64,000 nucleotides of DNA from Spirochaetota bacterium (GCA_016934265.1 JAFGTF010000077.1:1-64000); one strand, 5' to 3'. Positions 10,182 through 21,433 are shown, numbered from the stretch's first letter. Notes: generated from the letters alone by a model not told the origin. A program made the numbers and translations.

Positions 10182-10877
10182 GTGAAAAAAAGCGGGCCTG
10201 CAGTCGTTTGTGCGGCATTCGAGCGGGAGATCGAGAGGTTCGAAACACTTCTTCACGGAGTGCGCCGCCTGCGGTTGGGTGGGGTGAAGCTGATACGGGG
10301 GAGCCTCGGCGGACGGGAGGTGGAGGTGATCTGTGCCCCGAAAGAGAGATTTTTTGTACCGGAAGCGAAGATCGAAGGTTTCGAGATTCTGGTGTCGACC
10401 GGCATCTGCGGCGGTCTTTCACCCTCTCTGCGCTGCGGCGATCTCGTTGTGGCGAGTAAACTCGTTTTTTTCAGCCCGGCGGACATACGCGGGCAGTCCG
10501 ACGATCAGGGGCCGATCAACATTCCTCAAAGCGGCACGGCATACGGTCTTCTGTGCAGTGCGCTTTCTTCAAAGCCCTACAGAATCGTTCGCGGTGTCGC
10601 GGTTACCGCAGAAAAACCCCTGCGTTCTGTGGAAGAGAAGAAGAATGCGGCACGGAGGACCGGCGGTGTCTCGGTAGATATGGAGGATTTCTACAGACTT
10701 ACCGTCGCTAAAAAGCTCGGAATACCGTTTCTGAGCATCAGGGCCGTGTACGACGTTGCGAAAGAGGGTGTACCCGAAAGCCCGGGAATGCTCGACGGAA
10801 AAGGGGTGGCGCTTTGCGCCGGATCCATTGCCGACGCACTGCAGGCCGTATTGTGTGGCGGCCCCAATTTCACTTGA
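10182..10877 (+). CDS. PNP/UDP phosphorylase superfamily nucleosidase-like protein
   Basis: STGICGGLSPSLRCGDLVVASK and GGVSVDMEDFYRLTVAKKLGIPFLSIRAVYD motifs. Confidence 0.75.
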   Translation: MKKSGPAVVCAAFEREIERFETLLHGVRRLRLGGVKLIRGSLGGREVEVICAPKERFFVPEAKIEGFEILVSTGICGGLSPSLRCGDLVVASKLVFFSPADIRGQSDDQGPINIPQSGTAYGLLCSALSSKPYRIVRGVAVTAEKPLRSVEEKKNAARRTGGVSVDMEDFYRLTVAKKLGIPFLSIRAVYDVAKEGVPESPGMLDGKGVALCAGSIADALQAVLCGGPNFT

Positions 10878-10915
10878 CGATGATTTTATTTTGCAGTACA
10901 TATATCTGCAAAGAT

Positions 10916-10989
10916 GGCGGCGTAGCTCAGTCGGTTAGAGCATGCGGCTCATATCCGCAGTGTCCGGGGTTCGAATCCCTGCGCCGCTA
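10916..10989 (+). tRNA. tRNA-Met (anticodon CAT), probably elongator
   Basis: GGCGGCG...CGCCGCT acceptor, anticodon stem TGCGG-CTCATAT-CCGCA, T-arm CGGGGTTCGAATCCCTG; CCA not encoded. Confidence 0.93.
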
Positions 10990-10998
10990 CGTATCGCG

Positions 10999-11032
10999 AG
11001 TCGTGGTAATGTCAGTTACCACGACTTTTTTT
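10999..11032 (+). terminator. Rho-independent terminator after tRNA-Met
   Basis: AGTCGTGGTAA-TGTCAG-TTACCACGACT followed by T-run. Confidence 0.85.
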
Positions 11033-11106
11033 AGTAGGGGTTGACTTTTACGCTGAATCGAATAATAATACACGCTGCCGATACCACGGCATTGAAGAGG
11101 TGTTAT

Positions 11107-12972
11107 ATGGAGCCAGACAGGGTATTGAAAGAGCGGCTTTCCGCGTCCGACTTCGACAAGCTTGCGGCGGTCGAAAACGAGGAAGTACACCGTTTTATAG
11201 CCCGATATATAGCCCTTTGCGATCCGGCTTCAGTATTCGTCGCAACGGATTCCGATGAGGATATCAGCTACGTCAGGCGCAAGGCGGTCGAGCATGGCGA
11301 GGAATCCGAGCTTGCCCTACAGGGTCATACCGTTCATTACGACGGCTATCACGACCAGGCCAGAGACAAGAAGAACACCAGGTTTCTTTTACCGGAGGGA
11401 ATGAGCCTCGGTGCCGATATAAATGCGGTGGAGAGAAAAAAGGGTCTCTCCGAGATGCATGAAATCCTCACGGGGATCATGAGCGGGCACGAGCTCTTCA
11501 TCCGTTTTTTCTGTCTCGGCCCCCTGAATTCGGAGTTCTCCATCCCGTGCGTTCAGCTGACGGATTCCGCCTACGTTGCGCACAGCGAGGATCTGCTGTA
11601 CCGGAAGGCGTACGGTCTCTTCAAAGGCATGTCGAAAAACGAGGAGTTCTTCCGGTTCGTCCATTCCGAGGGACGGCTCGAAAACAGCGTGTCCGTCGAT
11701 ATCGAAAAACGAAGGATCTACATAGACCTTGAGGGAAACACGGTATACAGCACCAACACGCAGTACGGCGGGAACACGATAGGACTGAAGAAACTTGCGA
11801 TGAGGCTTGCAATACAAAAATCCTCCCCGGAGGGGTGGCTCACCGAGCACATGTTCGTCATGGGCGTAAACGGACCGAATAGAAGAAGCTACTTCAGCGG
11901 TGCGTTCCCGTCCCTCTGCGGCAAGACCTCGACATCGATGGTCGAGGGTGAGACCATAGTCGGTGACGACATCGCCTACCTCAGAAAGAAAAACGGGAAG
12001 GTATACGGCGTCAATGTCGAGAAGGGGATATTCGGTATAATACAGGGTGTCAACCAAAAGGACGACGCGCTCATCTGGCGTGCGCTTCACAGCGAGGGGG
12101 AGATCATTTTTTCCAACGTGCTTTCTGTGGACGACGGAGGCGTGTATTGGATCGGAAAGGACGACGCTCCGCCGGAAAGGGGAATAAATCACTGCGGCGA
12201 GTGGACCGCGGGAAGGCGTGACGCCGAGGGAAACGAAATAGATATTTCTCATAAGAACGCGCGGTTCACCTTAGACATGCGACTGCTTTCAAACAGGGAT
12301 CCCGCCATGGAGGATCCGGAGGGTGTCGTCATCTCGGGCATGATATACGGAGGGAGGGATTCCGATACATGGGTGCCGGTGGAGGAATCCTTCAGCTGGG
12401 AGCACGGCATCGTTACGAAGGGTGCATCGCTCGAATCGGAAACGACCGCTGCAACGCTCGGGCAGGAGGGCGTGCGCAAGTTCAACCCTATGTCCAACCT
12501 GGATTTTCTTTCGATCACCGTCGGCCGCTATATCGAGAACAACCTCGAGTTCGGGAAGGGCCTTTCACATCCGCCCAAGATTTTCTCGGTTAACTACTTT
12601 CTAAAGGATAAAAGCGGAAACTGGCTCAACGAGCGCGAGGACAAACGGGTCTGGTTGAAGTGGATGGAGCTTAGAACACACGACGATGCAGGAGCGCTGA
12701 GATCGCCGACCGGCTATATCCCGCTTTTTGAAGACCTGAAACGGCTTTTTTCCGATGTCCTCAAAAAGACGTACACCGAAGAGGACTACGTCAGCCAGTT
12801 CACCGTGCGTATTCCCGAGAATTTACAGAAGACCGAACGGATCATACGAATTTATCGAAACGACGTCGCGGATACGCCGCCTGTCGTAATCGAGCTGCTG
12901 AAAGAGCAGAAAAACCGCCTTGCAGCCCTGCGTGACGCCCGCGGGGAGTATATTTCGCCTTTCTTTCTGTAA
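11107..12972 (+). CDS. pckG: Phosphoenolpyruvate carboxykinase (GTP type)
   Basis: SGAFPSLCGKTSTSM kinase-1a-like motif; NPMSNLDFLSITVGRYIENNLEF; about 620 aa. Confidence 0.85.
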   Translation: MEPDRVLKERLSASDFDKLAAVENEEVHRFIARYIALCDPASVFVATDSDEDISYVRRKAVEHGEESELALQGHTVHYDGYHDQARDKKNTRFLLPEGMSLGADINAVERKKGLSEMHEILTGIMSGHELFIRFFCLGPLNSEFSIPCVQLTDSAYVAHSEDLLYRKAYGLFKGMSKNEEFFRFVHSEGRLENSVSVDIEKRRIYIDLEGNTVYSTNTQYGGNTIGLKKLAMRLAIQKSSPEGWLTEHMFVMGVNGPNRRSYFSGAFPSLCGKTSTSMVEGETIVGDDIAYLRKKNGKVYGVNVEKGIFGIIQGVNQKDDALIWRALHSEGEIIFSNVLSVDDGGVYWIGKDDAPPERGINHCGEWTAGRRDAEGNEIDISHKNARFTLDMRLLSNRDPAMEDPEGVVISGMIYGGRDSDTWVPVEESFSWEHGIVTKGASLESETTAATLGQEGVRKFNPMSNLDFLSITVGRYIENNLEFGKGLSHPPKIFSVNYFLKDKSGNWLNEREDKRVWLKWMELRTHDDAGALRSPTGYIPLFEDLKRLFSDVLKKTYTEEDYVSQFTVRIPENLQKTERIIRIYRNDVADTPPVVIELLKEQKNRLAALRDARGEYISPFFL

Positions 12973-12985
12973 CGAACGCGGCTCG

Positions 12986-13930
12986 ATGAATGTGGAGGTA
13001 ACCAAGGTGGATTCCGGGTCGCTGGATCTCATCGTCAGGCTCGCACTCGCAGAGGACCTTCTGTCTATCGAATGTATATCGACCAAAAAAAGCTTTCTTG
13101 AATACGCGCTCGAAAAAATCGATCCGTCGGCGGACATCACCTCGCACGCGGTCTTTTCGGACGAAAAGGAGGATGCGGGGGCTTCAACACGGGCTGAAGC
13201 TCTCGTTACAGCCAAGCAGACGGGGATACTGTCGGGCAGCGGGGCTTTCACTCGCGTATACGCCGTGGTAGACGGCGGGATCGACTGTTTTTTCGAAAAG
13301 AAGGACGGCGAGGCCTTCGAGAACGGGGACACGATCGTACGGCTTTCGGGCCGTGCCCGTTCCATACTGACGGGCGAGCGAACGGCGCTGAACTTTTTGG
13401 CGCACCTTTCCGGTGTCGCGACCGAAACGCACCGTCTCGCATCGGTACTGCGGCACAGCACCGTCACCCTCCTCGACACGAGAAAGACTCTGCCCGGTCT
13501 CAGGGCCCTGGAGAAGGAAGCGGTACGCCACGGGGGAGGAGAAAACCATCGTATGGGGCTCTACGACATGATCCTCGTAAAGGATAACCACATCGACAGC
13601 TCCGGTTCGATAACGGAGGCCGTCCGGAGGGTGCGGTCGGCTTTTGGCGACCGGTATAAGATCGAGGTAGAGACCAGGACGATCGCCGAGGTTCGGGAAG
13701 CGCTTGAATCCGGCGCGGACAGGATAATGCTGGACAACATGCCGGTACGTATAGTTCGCAGGGCGGCGAGGATTGCAGGCGGCATATGTGAGATAGAGGT
13801 ATCCGGAAACATCACGCAAAAGAGGGTACGGCGTCTGCGCGGTCTCCCGATCGATTACGTGTCCTGCGGATATATCACTCACAGCGCTCCCTCCTGCGAC
13901 TTCTCTCTCCTCATGAAAACAAAAAAGTGA
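12986..13930 (+). CDS. nadC: Nicotinate-nucleotide pyrophosphorylase (carboxylating)
   Basis: GERTALNFLAHLSGVAT, DTRKTLPGLRALEKEAVRHGGGENHRMGLYDMILVKDNH motifs. Confidence 0.94.
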   Translation: MNVEVTKVDSGSLDLIVRLALAEDLLSIECISTKKSFLEYALEKIDPSADITSHAVFSDEKEDAGASTRAEALVTAKQTGILSGSGAFTRVYAVVDGGIDCFFEKKDGEAFENGDTIVRLSGRARSILTGERTALNFLAHLSGVATETHRLASVLRHSTVTLLDTRKTLPGLRALEKEAVRHGGGENHRMGLYDMILVKDNHIDSSGSITEAVRRVRSAFGDRYKIEVETRTIAEVREALESGADRIMLDNMPVRIVRRAARIAGGICEIEVSGNITQKRVRRLRGLPIDYVSCGYITHSAPSCDFSLLMKTKK

Positions 13931-14028
13931 TACGGTACGGGAAGCCGTCCCTCCTCCGGCTAATAATCTCTTATCAAGCAAGGTTTTTCACATTATCCTA
14001 GAGGGTAAGGAGTTATCGGGAAGACCAA

Positions 14029-15066
14029 ATGGACAGCATGCGGGAAGGAAAAGAAGAGAATATGGAACAAAGGATCGGGGAACTCAAGAAACGGCTCGGT
14101 AAGGACCTCTTCATTCCGGTCCATCACTATCAGAAAGACGAAATAGTGCGATTCTCGGATTGTACCGGCGACTCCCTCGAGCTTTCGAAGGCCGCCGCTG
14201 CGACGGATGCGAAGTTCATCGCCTTCTGCGGCGTGAGGTTTATGGCCGAGACCGCGAAGGTGCTCGCCAAGAAAAACCAGATGGTGTTCATGCCCCGGCC
14301 TGATGCGGGGTGCCCGCTTGCGGATTTCGGCTCACTTCCCGATATACGGAAGGTATGGAATACGCTCGAGGGCAAATATCCCGGAGAGTACATTCCGGTA
14401 ACCTATGTAAACTCTTCCGTAGAGCTGAAAGCATTCTGCGGAGACCGCGGCGGGCTGACGTGCACATCGAGCAATGCAAAGCGGATAATCCGGTCCGTAC
14501 TCGAAAATGGCAAACGTCTGTTCTTTATGCCCGACAGGAACCTCGGTATCAACACGGTCAGAGCGCTCAATGAGGAGGATGATTCGGAAGTTGTCGGTGC
14601 AACGGATAAAACGGATGCCGTTTTGGGCCGGCGCATCGTCATCTGGAACGGGTACTGCTACGTGCATCGCGCCTTCAGGCCGGATCATGTCCGTGCAGTA
14701 CGCAAGCGGTATCCCGGCGTGACGGTCATCGTGCATCCCGAGTGCGATCCGGAGGTGGCGGAGCGCGCGGACCTTTCCGGATCCACCGCAACGATACAGC
14801 GCGTGGTCTCAGAAGCGGAAGCGGGGAGCAAATGGGCCGTCGGGACGGAGGCGACCTTCGTTTACAGGCTGCAGAAAGAAAACGATGACAAGCTCGTGCT
14901 GCCGCTTCTTTTTTCCGTATGCGAGGACATGTCGAGATCGGAGACAGGGGACCTGCATGCCGTTCTCGAACGGATTGCAGAGGGCGATTACGGGTCCCAG
15001 GTGACCGTACCCGATTCGGTGACAGAGGGCGCGAAGCTGGCGATCGTACGGATGCTGGAAATGTAG
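14029..15066 (+). CDS. nadA: Quinolinate synthase A
   Basis: PVHHYQKDEIVRFSDCTGDSLELSKAAA; CGVRFMAETAKVL; alternative ATG at 14062. Confidence 0.93.
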   Translation: MDSMREGKEENMEQRIGELKKRLGKDLFIPVHHYQKDEIVRFSDCTGDSLELSKAAAATDAKFIAFCGVRFMAETAKVLAKKNQMVFMPRPDAGCPLADFGSLPDIRKVWNTLEGKYPGEYIPVTYVNSSVELKAFCGDRGGLTCTSSNAKRIIRSVLENGKRLFFMPDRNLGINTVRALNEEDDSEVVGATDKTDAVLGRRIVIWNGYCYVHRAFRPDHVRAVRKRYPGVTVIVHPECDPEVAERADLSGSTATIQRVVSEAEAGSKWAVGTEATFVYRLQKENDDKLVLPLLFSVCEDMSRSETGDLHAVLERIAEGDYGSQVTVPDSVTEGAKLAIVRMLEM

Positions 15067-15071
15067 CGGGC

Positions 15072-15674
15072 ATGAAAAGAAAATGCGACGTGTTCTATAT
15101 CGACGGTACGAACGAGGAGAGCGTCGCACATCGTATCTCGCGCGTGCTGGGAGGCGGCGGGATATGCGTCATACCGACCGATACGCTGTACGGTGTCGTC
15201 GCCGTCGATCGATGCGACGCTGCGGCCCGGCGTTTATACGAGATCAAACGAAGGCCGGCAGGGAAACCGTTTATCCGCCTGATCGGCAGAATCGATACGT
15301 TTTCTGAATATTCCCGCCAGAGGATACCAAAACGGCTGAAACCGTACTGGCCGGGGCCGCTCACTCTGGTAGTACGGGGAGTGAACGAACCCACCGTTGC
15401 GCTCCGCTTTGCATCCACTCCCTGGCTCGACTCCCTCTTTCACGGAATCGGTTACGGGGCGATACTCGCTCCTTCCGCAAACAGAAGCGGTGAGACGGAG
15501 ATATTCGAAAACGGAGAGCTCATCCGTACCTTCCGTTCCTCGGTCGATGCAATCGTATGTGTGAGGGGAGGTATACCGGTATGTAAGCCCTCCACGATTC
15601 TGGATATTACATCACGCCCGTTTCGGATCGTCCGTGAAGGAGCGGTAGATATTGCGGATTCCGACCTCCGCTGA
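15072..15674 (+). CDS. Sua5/YciO/YrdC family L-threonylcarbamoyladenylate synthase-like
   Basis: GGGICVIPTDTLYGVVAVDR, YEIKRRPAGKPFIRLI, PGPLTLVVRG, APSANRSGE motifs. Confidence 0.88.
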   Translation: MKRKCDVFYIDGTNEESVAHRISRVLGGGGICVIPTDTLYGVVAVDRCDAAARRLYEIKRRPAGKPFIRLIGRIDTFSEYSRQRIPKRLKPYWPGPLTLVVRGVNEPTVALRFASTPWLDSLFHGIGYGAILAPSANRSGETEIFENGELIRTFRSSVDAIVCVRGGIPVCKPSTILDITSRPFRIVREGAVDIADSDLR

Positions 15675-15921
15675 AACATTACACCGGGTCTTTTCGTCTG
15701 GGCTAACGCGCGTAGCGGTTTTACCGTTCACGCCCGGTTCGTGCCGCTTGACGCTTGTGACGGGGGATGTATATCTTGTATTACAAAAACCGGTATGATA
15801 GAATATGAACGCTGTATTTGGATGAGAAACCCTCGATATGTGAAAAAAAGCGATCGTTGCGTAGGGGTTTTAATACAGATAAGGGTCTTTTGTGACGGGC
15901 GAGAGGGGAGATAGGCGAGGC

Positions 15922-16878
15922 ATGAGTTCGAAGGCGTTTGCCTTCCTGAAGCGCATTCGGGAGGAATACAGAAGTTCACTGAAGCCCTCTGAAACCGAGG
16001 AGTTGATCAACCAGGTTCTGAATCGTCCGGTAGCGTTTATCGCGGCCAAATTTTTCGGGAGGATAGGGGCCGGTCCGAACCTCGTGACGATGGTATCGAT
16101 GCTGTTCGGCGTCTCTTCCGGGATCTTCTTCTCCCGGGGAACCCAACCCTCGCTTCTCGCCGGGGCGCTTTTGTTAGAGGGCATGGTAATTTTAGACTGT
16201 GCCGACGGGCAGCTGGCGCGAATGCAGAAGAAGAGCTCCCAGTTCGGCAAGACACTCGACGGGCTCTGCGATATTGCCACGCACTTCTTCGTATTCTACG
16301 GCACGGCGTTTGCGCTTTATGCGGAAACCGGCTCGATGATTCCGTTCACGCTTGCGTTTTTTTCGCACCTCTCCTTCTATCTGCACATTATCCTCTTCGA
16401 TCACTTCAAGAACGTGTTTATATCCGTGGCGAATCCCCAGTACTCCGATAAGCTCGAGACCCTCTACAAGTTGAAGGACGATATCACCCGTGGGAAAAGG
16501 AGCAGGGAGAAAAACAGAATCAAACGGTTTACCACGCTGTTGTATTACCTTTTTTATCAGCTCGAGAACTGGATCGTTTCCATCGGGTACCCACAGGGAG
16601 CCGGGAACTTCTACGAGATCTTCCCCGATCCGGCGGCAATCGACGAAAAGACGAGAGACGAGTATTACAGTGAGATGAAAGGATCGGTAAAGGCCTGGAC
16701 CGGTATAGGCGATACCATACACCTCACCGTTTTCATCATATGCGGGATTACGGGAGACATCTTTCTTGTCTTCCCCGTTATCCTTATCGGAACGAATCTC
16801 TGGATGGTGTTCGCCCTCCTGCTGCAGCGCGCGAGATTCAAGCGGTTGGGGTTTTCGGTCGCATTGCAGGGGGAATGA
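15922..16878 (+). CDS. CDP-alcohol phosphatidyltransferase family protein
   Basis: DCADGQLARMQKKSSQFGKTLDGLCD fits DGxxAR(x8)GxxxD(x3)D; multi-TM. Confidence 0.88.
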   Translation: MSSKAFAFLKRIREEYRSSLKPSETEELINQVLNRPVAFIAAKFFGRIGAGPNLVTMVSMLFGVSSGIFFSRGTQPSLLAGALLLEGMVILDCADGQLARMQKKSSQFGKTLDGLCDIATHFFVFYGTAFALYAETGSMIPFTLAFFSHLSFYLHIILFDHFKNVFISVANPQYSDKLETLYKLKDDITRGKRSREKNRIKRFTTLLYYLFYQLENWIVSIGYPQGAGNFYEIFPDPAAIDEKTRDEYYSEMKGSVKAWTGIGDTIHLTVFIICGITGDIFLVFPVILIGTNLWMVFALLLQRARFKRLGFSVALQGE

Positions 16879-16966
16879 GAGAGGCAAAACCGGGATCTTT
16901 CACAAAATATTTCCATCGGCCGAAGCTTTGGCGCGGGCCCTGAAGCACGAAACGGCTTTTAAGAAG

Positions 16967-17263
16967 CTACTTATGTTGCTTTTTGCCTTTCAGCTTCTCG
17001 ATCTCTTCGATCAGCGTATCGATCTTCGCATTCAGCTCGTCGATTTTCTCGCCTGCCGGGGTGAGCGTCTTTTTGATCTTCTTTCCGACGGTATGACCGG
17101 TTTCCTCGAGCTTCTCTACGAACTTCGAGATGAACAGGTCCCTCTCCTTGTCAGTCACCTCGCCTTTTTTCTTCAGTTCGTTGAAGATTGTTTCCGCCTT
17201 CTCCTTGGTGATCGTACCGAGCCCGATCCCCGCATGGAAAAGGTCTTCAAGTATCTTTTTCAC
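16967..17263 (-). CDS. Phasin-like small coiled-coil protein
   Basis: 98 aa, charged heptad-like C-terminus (KIDELNAKIDTLIEEIEKLKGKK) with phasin/PhaF-like N-terminal segment; RBS ggagg. Confidence 0.6.
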   Translation of the reverse strand: MKKILEDLFHAGIGLGTITKEKAETIFNELKKKGEVTDKERDLFISKFVEKLEETGHTVGKKIKKTLTPAGEKIDELNAKIDTLIEEIEKLKGKKQHK

Positions 17264-17311
17264 GCTTCCCTCCTTTCGGGATTACCCTTCAGTAACGTCG
17301 CCGCCTAATAC

Positions 17312-18364
17312 TTAGTCGGCAATTGCCTCAGCAACGAGATCGCCTACCTCTTGCGTCGTGAATCCCATCTTTCCGGCGGAAAGGCTCTTCAGGCGCTTCA
17401 GCGTACTGACCACGGCGTTTTCCAGGGCGCGCGAGGCTTCTCGCTCCCCGAGGAATTCGAGCATCATCTGTGCAGCCAGTATCGCCGCTATGGGGTTGAT
17501 CTGATTCTTCCCCTCGTATTTGGGAGCGGACCCGCCGATAGGCTCGAACATGGAAACCCCTTCCGGATTGATATTGCCGCCCGCCGCCACTCCCATGCCC
17601 CCCTGAATCATCGCGCCGAGATCGGTGATGATGTCCCCGAACATGTTGGTGGTCACCACGACGTCGAACCATTCGGGGTTCTTTATCATCCACATCGTGG
17701 TTGCGTCCACGTGCGCGTAATCGGCGTCGATATCGGGGTACTCACGCGAGACCTCCCGGAAAGCCCGGTCCCAGAGGTCGTGGGCGTAGGTTAGCACGTT
17801 CGTCTTCGCACAGAGAGTCAGCTTCTTCTTCTTGTTTCGCAGTCTCGTATACTCGAACGCGTATCGTATACAGCGTTCGACACCTTTTCTCGTATTTATC
17901 ATTTCCTGGATCGCGACCTCGTCAGGCGTCCCTTTCTTTAGAAATCCTCCAGCGCCGCAGTAGAGACCCTCGGTGTTCTCCCTTACCACCACGAAATCGA
18001 TGTCGTCGGGCCCCTTGTCCGCAAGCGGAGTCGGAACGTTGGGATACAGCTTGACCGGTCTGAGATTGATATACTGATCCAGCGCGAACCTGAGCTTGAG
18101 CAGGATGCCCTTCTCGAGGATGCCCGGTTGTACTTTCGGGTGGCCGACGGCGCCGAGGTATATTGCGTTGAAGCGCTTCAGCGTTTCGATATCCTCGTCG
18201 TCGATCGTCTTACCGGTCTTGAGGTATCGCGCCCCTCCGAAGTCGAACTGCGTAAACTCGAAATCTATCCCGAAGAGGTCGTGTATCTTAGAGAGTGCCT
18301 TCATCCCTTCGCGGACCACTTCCGTTCCCGTCCCGTCTCCCGGTATCACGGCAATCCTGTACAT
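17312..18364 (-). CDS. leuB: 3-isopropylmalate dehydrogenase
   Basis: [73 protein letters not shown]; follows leuC-leuD. Confidence 0.88.
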   Translation of the reverse strand: MYRIAVIPGDGTGTEVVREGMKALSKIHDLFGIDFEFTQFDFGGARYLKTGKTIDDEDIETLKRFNAIYLGAVGHPKVQPGILEKGILLKLRFALDQYINLRPVKLYPNVPTPLADKGPDDIDFVVVRENTEGLYCGAGGFLKKGTPDEVAIQEMINTRKGVERCIRYAFEYTRLRNKKKKLTLCAKTNVLTYAHDLWDRAFREVSREYPDIDADYAHVDATTMWMIKNPEWFDVVVTTNMFGDIITDLGAMIQGGMGVAAGGNINPEGVSMFEPIGGSAPKYEGKNQINPIAAILAAQMMLEFLGEREASRALENAVVSTLKRLKSLSAGKMGFTTQEVGDLVAEAIAD

Positions 18365-18366
18365 TC

Positions 18367-18882
18367 CTACTTTTCCTCCATCTTTAATCTTGTCCGTTCG
18401 ACGAGTCCCCCGGCATGGATTATCTCCTGCATGAACGGGGGTAACGGATGTGAAAAAAAATCCCTCTTTTTCGACACGTTCCGGATCGTTCCCGACGATA
18501 GGTCGACAAAAAGGGTGTCGCCGTAACCGATGCCGTTCGATGCGTCCGGACATTCGAGGATGGGGAGACCGATGTTAACCGCGTTCCGGTAGAATATCCG
18601 TGCAAAGGAGGCTGCGATCACGCAGGATATTCCGGATGCCTTTATCGCGATCGGTGCGTGTTCCCTCGATGATCCGCACCCGAAATTCTCCCCCGCAACG
18701 ATAATATCCCCCCGCCGTACCCGTACCGCGAACTCACGGTCAATGTCCTCCATACAGTGCGCGGCGAGCTCTTTCGGATCCGACGTATTCAGGTATCGTG
18801 CGGGTATTATCACGTCGGTGTCTATGTTGTCCCCGTATTTGAATGCCGTACCCTCGAAGAGGAGCGTTTCAGAGTTATGCAT
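18367..18882 (-). CDS. leuD: 3-isopropylmalate dehydratase small subunit
   Basis: [33 protein letters not shown]. Confidence 0.92.
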   Translation of the reverse strand: MHNSETLLFEGTAFKYGDNIDTDVIIPARYLNTSDPKELAAHCMEDIDREFAVRVRRGDIIVAGENFGCGSSREHAPIAIKASGISCVIAASFARIFYRNAVNIGLPILECPDASNGIGYGDTLFVDLSSGTIRNVSKKRDFFSHPLPPFMQEIIHAGGLVERTRLKMEEK

Positions 18883-18912
18883 CTTTTACCTCTTTTTTTT
18901 GTTCCTTTCTGT

Positions 18913-20187
18913 TTACACCGAGTCCGGTGAGGCTATCTTCCCGGCCAGTGCGGAAGCAGCCGCAACGGCGGGAGATGCGAGGTACACCTCGCTGTCCTTG
19001 TGTCCCATCCTTCCGACGAAATTACGGTTCGTCGTCGCCACGGCCTTTTCCCCCGCCGCGAGTACGCCCATGTGGCCGCCGAGGCACGGTCCGCAGGTCG
19101 GTGTGGAAACAATGGCTCCCGATTCGACGAACGTTTCGATAAGGCCTTCCCGAAGCGCATCGAGGTATATCTTCTGGGTCGCGGGAAACACGATGAGCCT
19201 CACCCCGCGCTTCACCCGTTTCCCCTTGAGAACGGCGGCGGCCGTTCTGAGATCCTCCATCCGGCCGTTCGTGCAGGAGCCGATCACCACCTGATCGATT
19301 TTGATTTCCGCGATCTCGCTGATTCCTTTCGTGTTCTCGGGAAGGTGAGGAAACGCCACCTGCGGTTCTATCCCTCCGAGGTCGTAGGTGATCACCCTGC
19401 TGTAGCGGGCGTCCGGGTCGCTCTCATAGACCGTGAACTCGTCCTTCCTCAGCCCGGATTCCATACTCTCCTTTATATATGCCGTGGTGAGCTCGTCGAC
19501 GCCGAAGATGCCGTTTTTCGCCCCCGCTTCGATGGCCATGTTCGCTATCGTGAATCTGCCGTCCATGCTCAAGGAAGAGACCCCCTGTCCCGAGAACTCG
19601 AGCGACTTGTACCGGGCGCCGTCCACACCGATATCCCCAATGAGCTTCAGGATTACGTCCTTGCCGCAGCTACAGTCGGGAAGGGAGCCTTTGAGCTCGA
19701 CCAGTATCGTCTCCGGCACCCGAAACCAGCAGGTCCCGGTCGCCATTGCGCAGGCAAAATCGGTGCTTCCGACGCCGGTGGAAAATGCGCCGAGCGCGCC
19801 GTAGGTACAGGTGTGGGAATCCGCGCCGATAACGAGATCTCCCGGAAGGACGAGGCCTTTCTCGGGGAGCAGTGCGTGCTCGATGCCCATTTCACCGATT
19901 TCGAAGTAGTTGACGATATCGTGCGCTTTCGCGAAGTCGCGGACGATCTTCGCCTGTTCTGCGGACGGTATGTCCTTGTTCGGCGTGAAGTGGTCGGGAA
20001 CCAGCGCGATTCGTCCTGCGTCCCATACCGTTTTCACCCCGATTCTAGTGAACTCCCGTATTGCAATCGGAGCGGTGATGTCGTTTCCAAGCGTCATGTC
20101 GCACCGCGCCTCGATGAGCTGACCGGGCGTCGACTCGGAAATACCGGCATGCGCGGCTAGTATCTTCTCCGTCATCGTCATTCCCAT
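18913..20187 (-). CDS. leuC: 3-isopropylmalate dehydratase large subunit
   Basis: [51 protein letters not shown]. Confidence 0.93.
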   Translation of the reverse strand: MGMTMTEKILAAHAGISESTPGQLIEARCDMTLGNDITAPIAIREFTRIGVKTVWDAGRIALVPDHFTPNKDIPSAEQAKIVRDFAKAHDIVNYFEIGEMGIEHALLPEKGLVLPGDLVIGADSHTCTYGALGAFSTGVGSTDFACAMATGTCWFRVPETILVELKGSLPDCSCGKDVILKLIGDIGVDGARYKSLEFSGQGVSSLSMDGRFTIANMAIEAGAKNGIFGVDELTTAYIKESMESGLRKDEFTVYESDPDARYSRVITYDLGGIEPQVAFPHLPENTKGISEIAEIKIDQVVIGSCTNGRMEDLRTAAAVLKGKRVKRGVRLIVFPATQKIYLDALREGLIETFVESGAIVSTPTCGPCLGGHMGVLAAGEKAVATTNRNFVGRMGHKDSEVYLASPAVAAASALAGKIASPDSV

Positions 20188-20278
20188 TGGAAGGCCCTCG
20201 CATCTGAAAATCGTAGAAATAGTACTAAATCGAAAGCGGCGGGGCAAGGTATTTCAGTGTCCGAGGCGTTCCCGTAAA

Positions 20279-20342
20279 ACGGGTTCCTGTTTATTAACGG
20301 GTTCCTGTTTTTTATTGACAATGTTACATAAAGCAGTACACT
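20279..20342 (+). promoter_or_regulatory. Putative promoter with adjacent 18-bp-period direct repeat
   Basis: AACGGGTTCCTGTTT twice (20278 and 20296) directly 5' of TTGACA (20315) and TACACT (20337, 16-bp spacer). Confidence 0.5.
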
Positions 20343-20369
20343 ATAAAAAACTGTTCGGAGGGGAGAGGA

Positions 20370-21278
20370 ATGAAAAAAGCGTTAACCGCAGCTATCCTCG
20401 GTGTTTTCCTGCTGGTTTCTGCGCAACTTTCTCTCGGCCAGGAGAAGCGAATCTACAACGACGGCGTTATCGACTACGTTCCCCTAACTGCGAATTTCGT
20501 GCTTGAGGCATGGGATAAAGACTCATCGCTGAAGAAGATAGAGTTCAGTGTAGACGGCTCTCCGTTGCGGGAATATACCACGCCGTTGACCTTTGGAAGC
20601 GAGGGAAGGCATGTTATCGTCTACCGGGCGATCGATGATACGGGCAACATCTCGGGCGAGCGCATATACTCCGTAATCGTCGACGGCAGCCCTCCGGAGG
20701 GTCTCGTTTCGGTGGACGGCCCTGTGTTCTACAAGGAGGGCGATTACTTTTTGACAAAAGAAAGCAACGTGGTTATCTGGGCGGAAGACGACCTTTCCGG
20801 TGTCGATACGATATGGGTGAGTATCGACGGAGGGGAGTACCGGGTCTATCAAGGGAAGGTGACGATTGAAAACGAGGGGCATCACACGGCGTCTTCATAT
20901 GCGGTGGACAATGTGGGGAACAGGTCCTCCGCCTACTCTGTCTCCGGGTATGTGGACAATACCCCTCCGGCGGTGAAAATTTTGAGCAGGGACCCGTTCG
21001 TCTTTGTAAGCGGCAAGAACTATACAAACAGAAAAAACGAGTTCAGGGTCATTGCAACGGACAAGATTTCGGGAACGGGCGGGGTATGGGTTTCGCTTGA
21101 CAACAGTGAATGGTTCGCGTACTCGGGCCCCTTCAGGGTCCAGATACCGGGTTTTCACTCTCTCAGGGCAAAAGCCCGAGATATGCTGATGAATGAGTCC
21201 GACACCGCGGAAGTCACTTTTTTCGTCGATACCGCTCCTCCGGAAGCGACGCTGGGAACGTCGGTGGAGGACCGATAG
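20370..21278 (+). CDS. Secreted protein with Ig-like/OmpL47-type repeats
   Basis: Signal peptide; repeats of the type FSVDGSPLREYTTPLTFGSEGRHVIVYRAIDDTGN and VDNTPPAVKI. Confidence 0.75.
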   Translation: MKKALTAAILGVFLLVSAQLSLGQEKRIYNDGVIDYVPLTANFVLEAWDKDSSLKKIEFSVDGSPLREYTTPLTFGSEGRHVIVYRAIDDTGNISGERIYSVIVDGSPPEGLVSVDGPVFYKEGDYFLTKESNVVIWAEDDLSGVDTIWVSIDGGEYRVYQGKVTIENEGHHTASSYAVDNVGNRSSAYSVSGYVDNTPPAVKILSRDPFVFVSGKNYTNRKNEFRVIATDKISGTGGVWVSLDNSEWFAYSGPFRVQIPGFHSLRAKARDMLMNESDTAEVTFFVDTAPPEATLGTSVEDR

Positions 21279-21373
21279 GATACCGGTACCGTTTGACCCG
21301 GGCGGGCGTCCGAAGGAAGACTTGATATTCCGCACACTCATACGGGCCGGAAAGAATCTCGATACACTCACAA

Positions 21374-21402
21374 GCCCCTGCAAAGACCGCAGGGGTGTTT
21401 TA
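21374..21402 (+). terminator. Rho-independent terminator between the OmpL47-like gene and glyA-like gene
   Basis: CCCCTGC-AAAGACC-GCAGGGG-TGTTTTAT. Confidence 0.7.
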
Positions 21403-21433
21403 TATTATCATTTTGAATTTACGAGAGGCGGTC

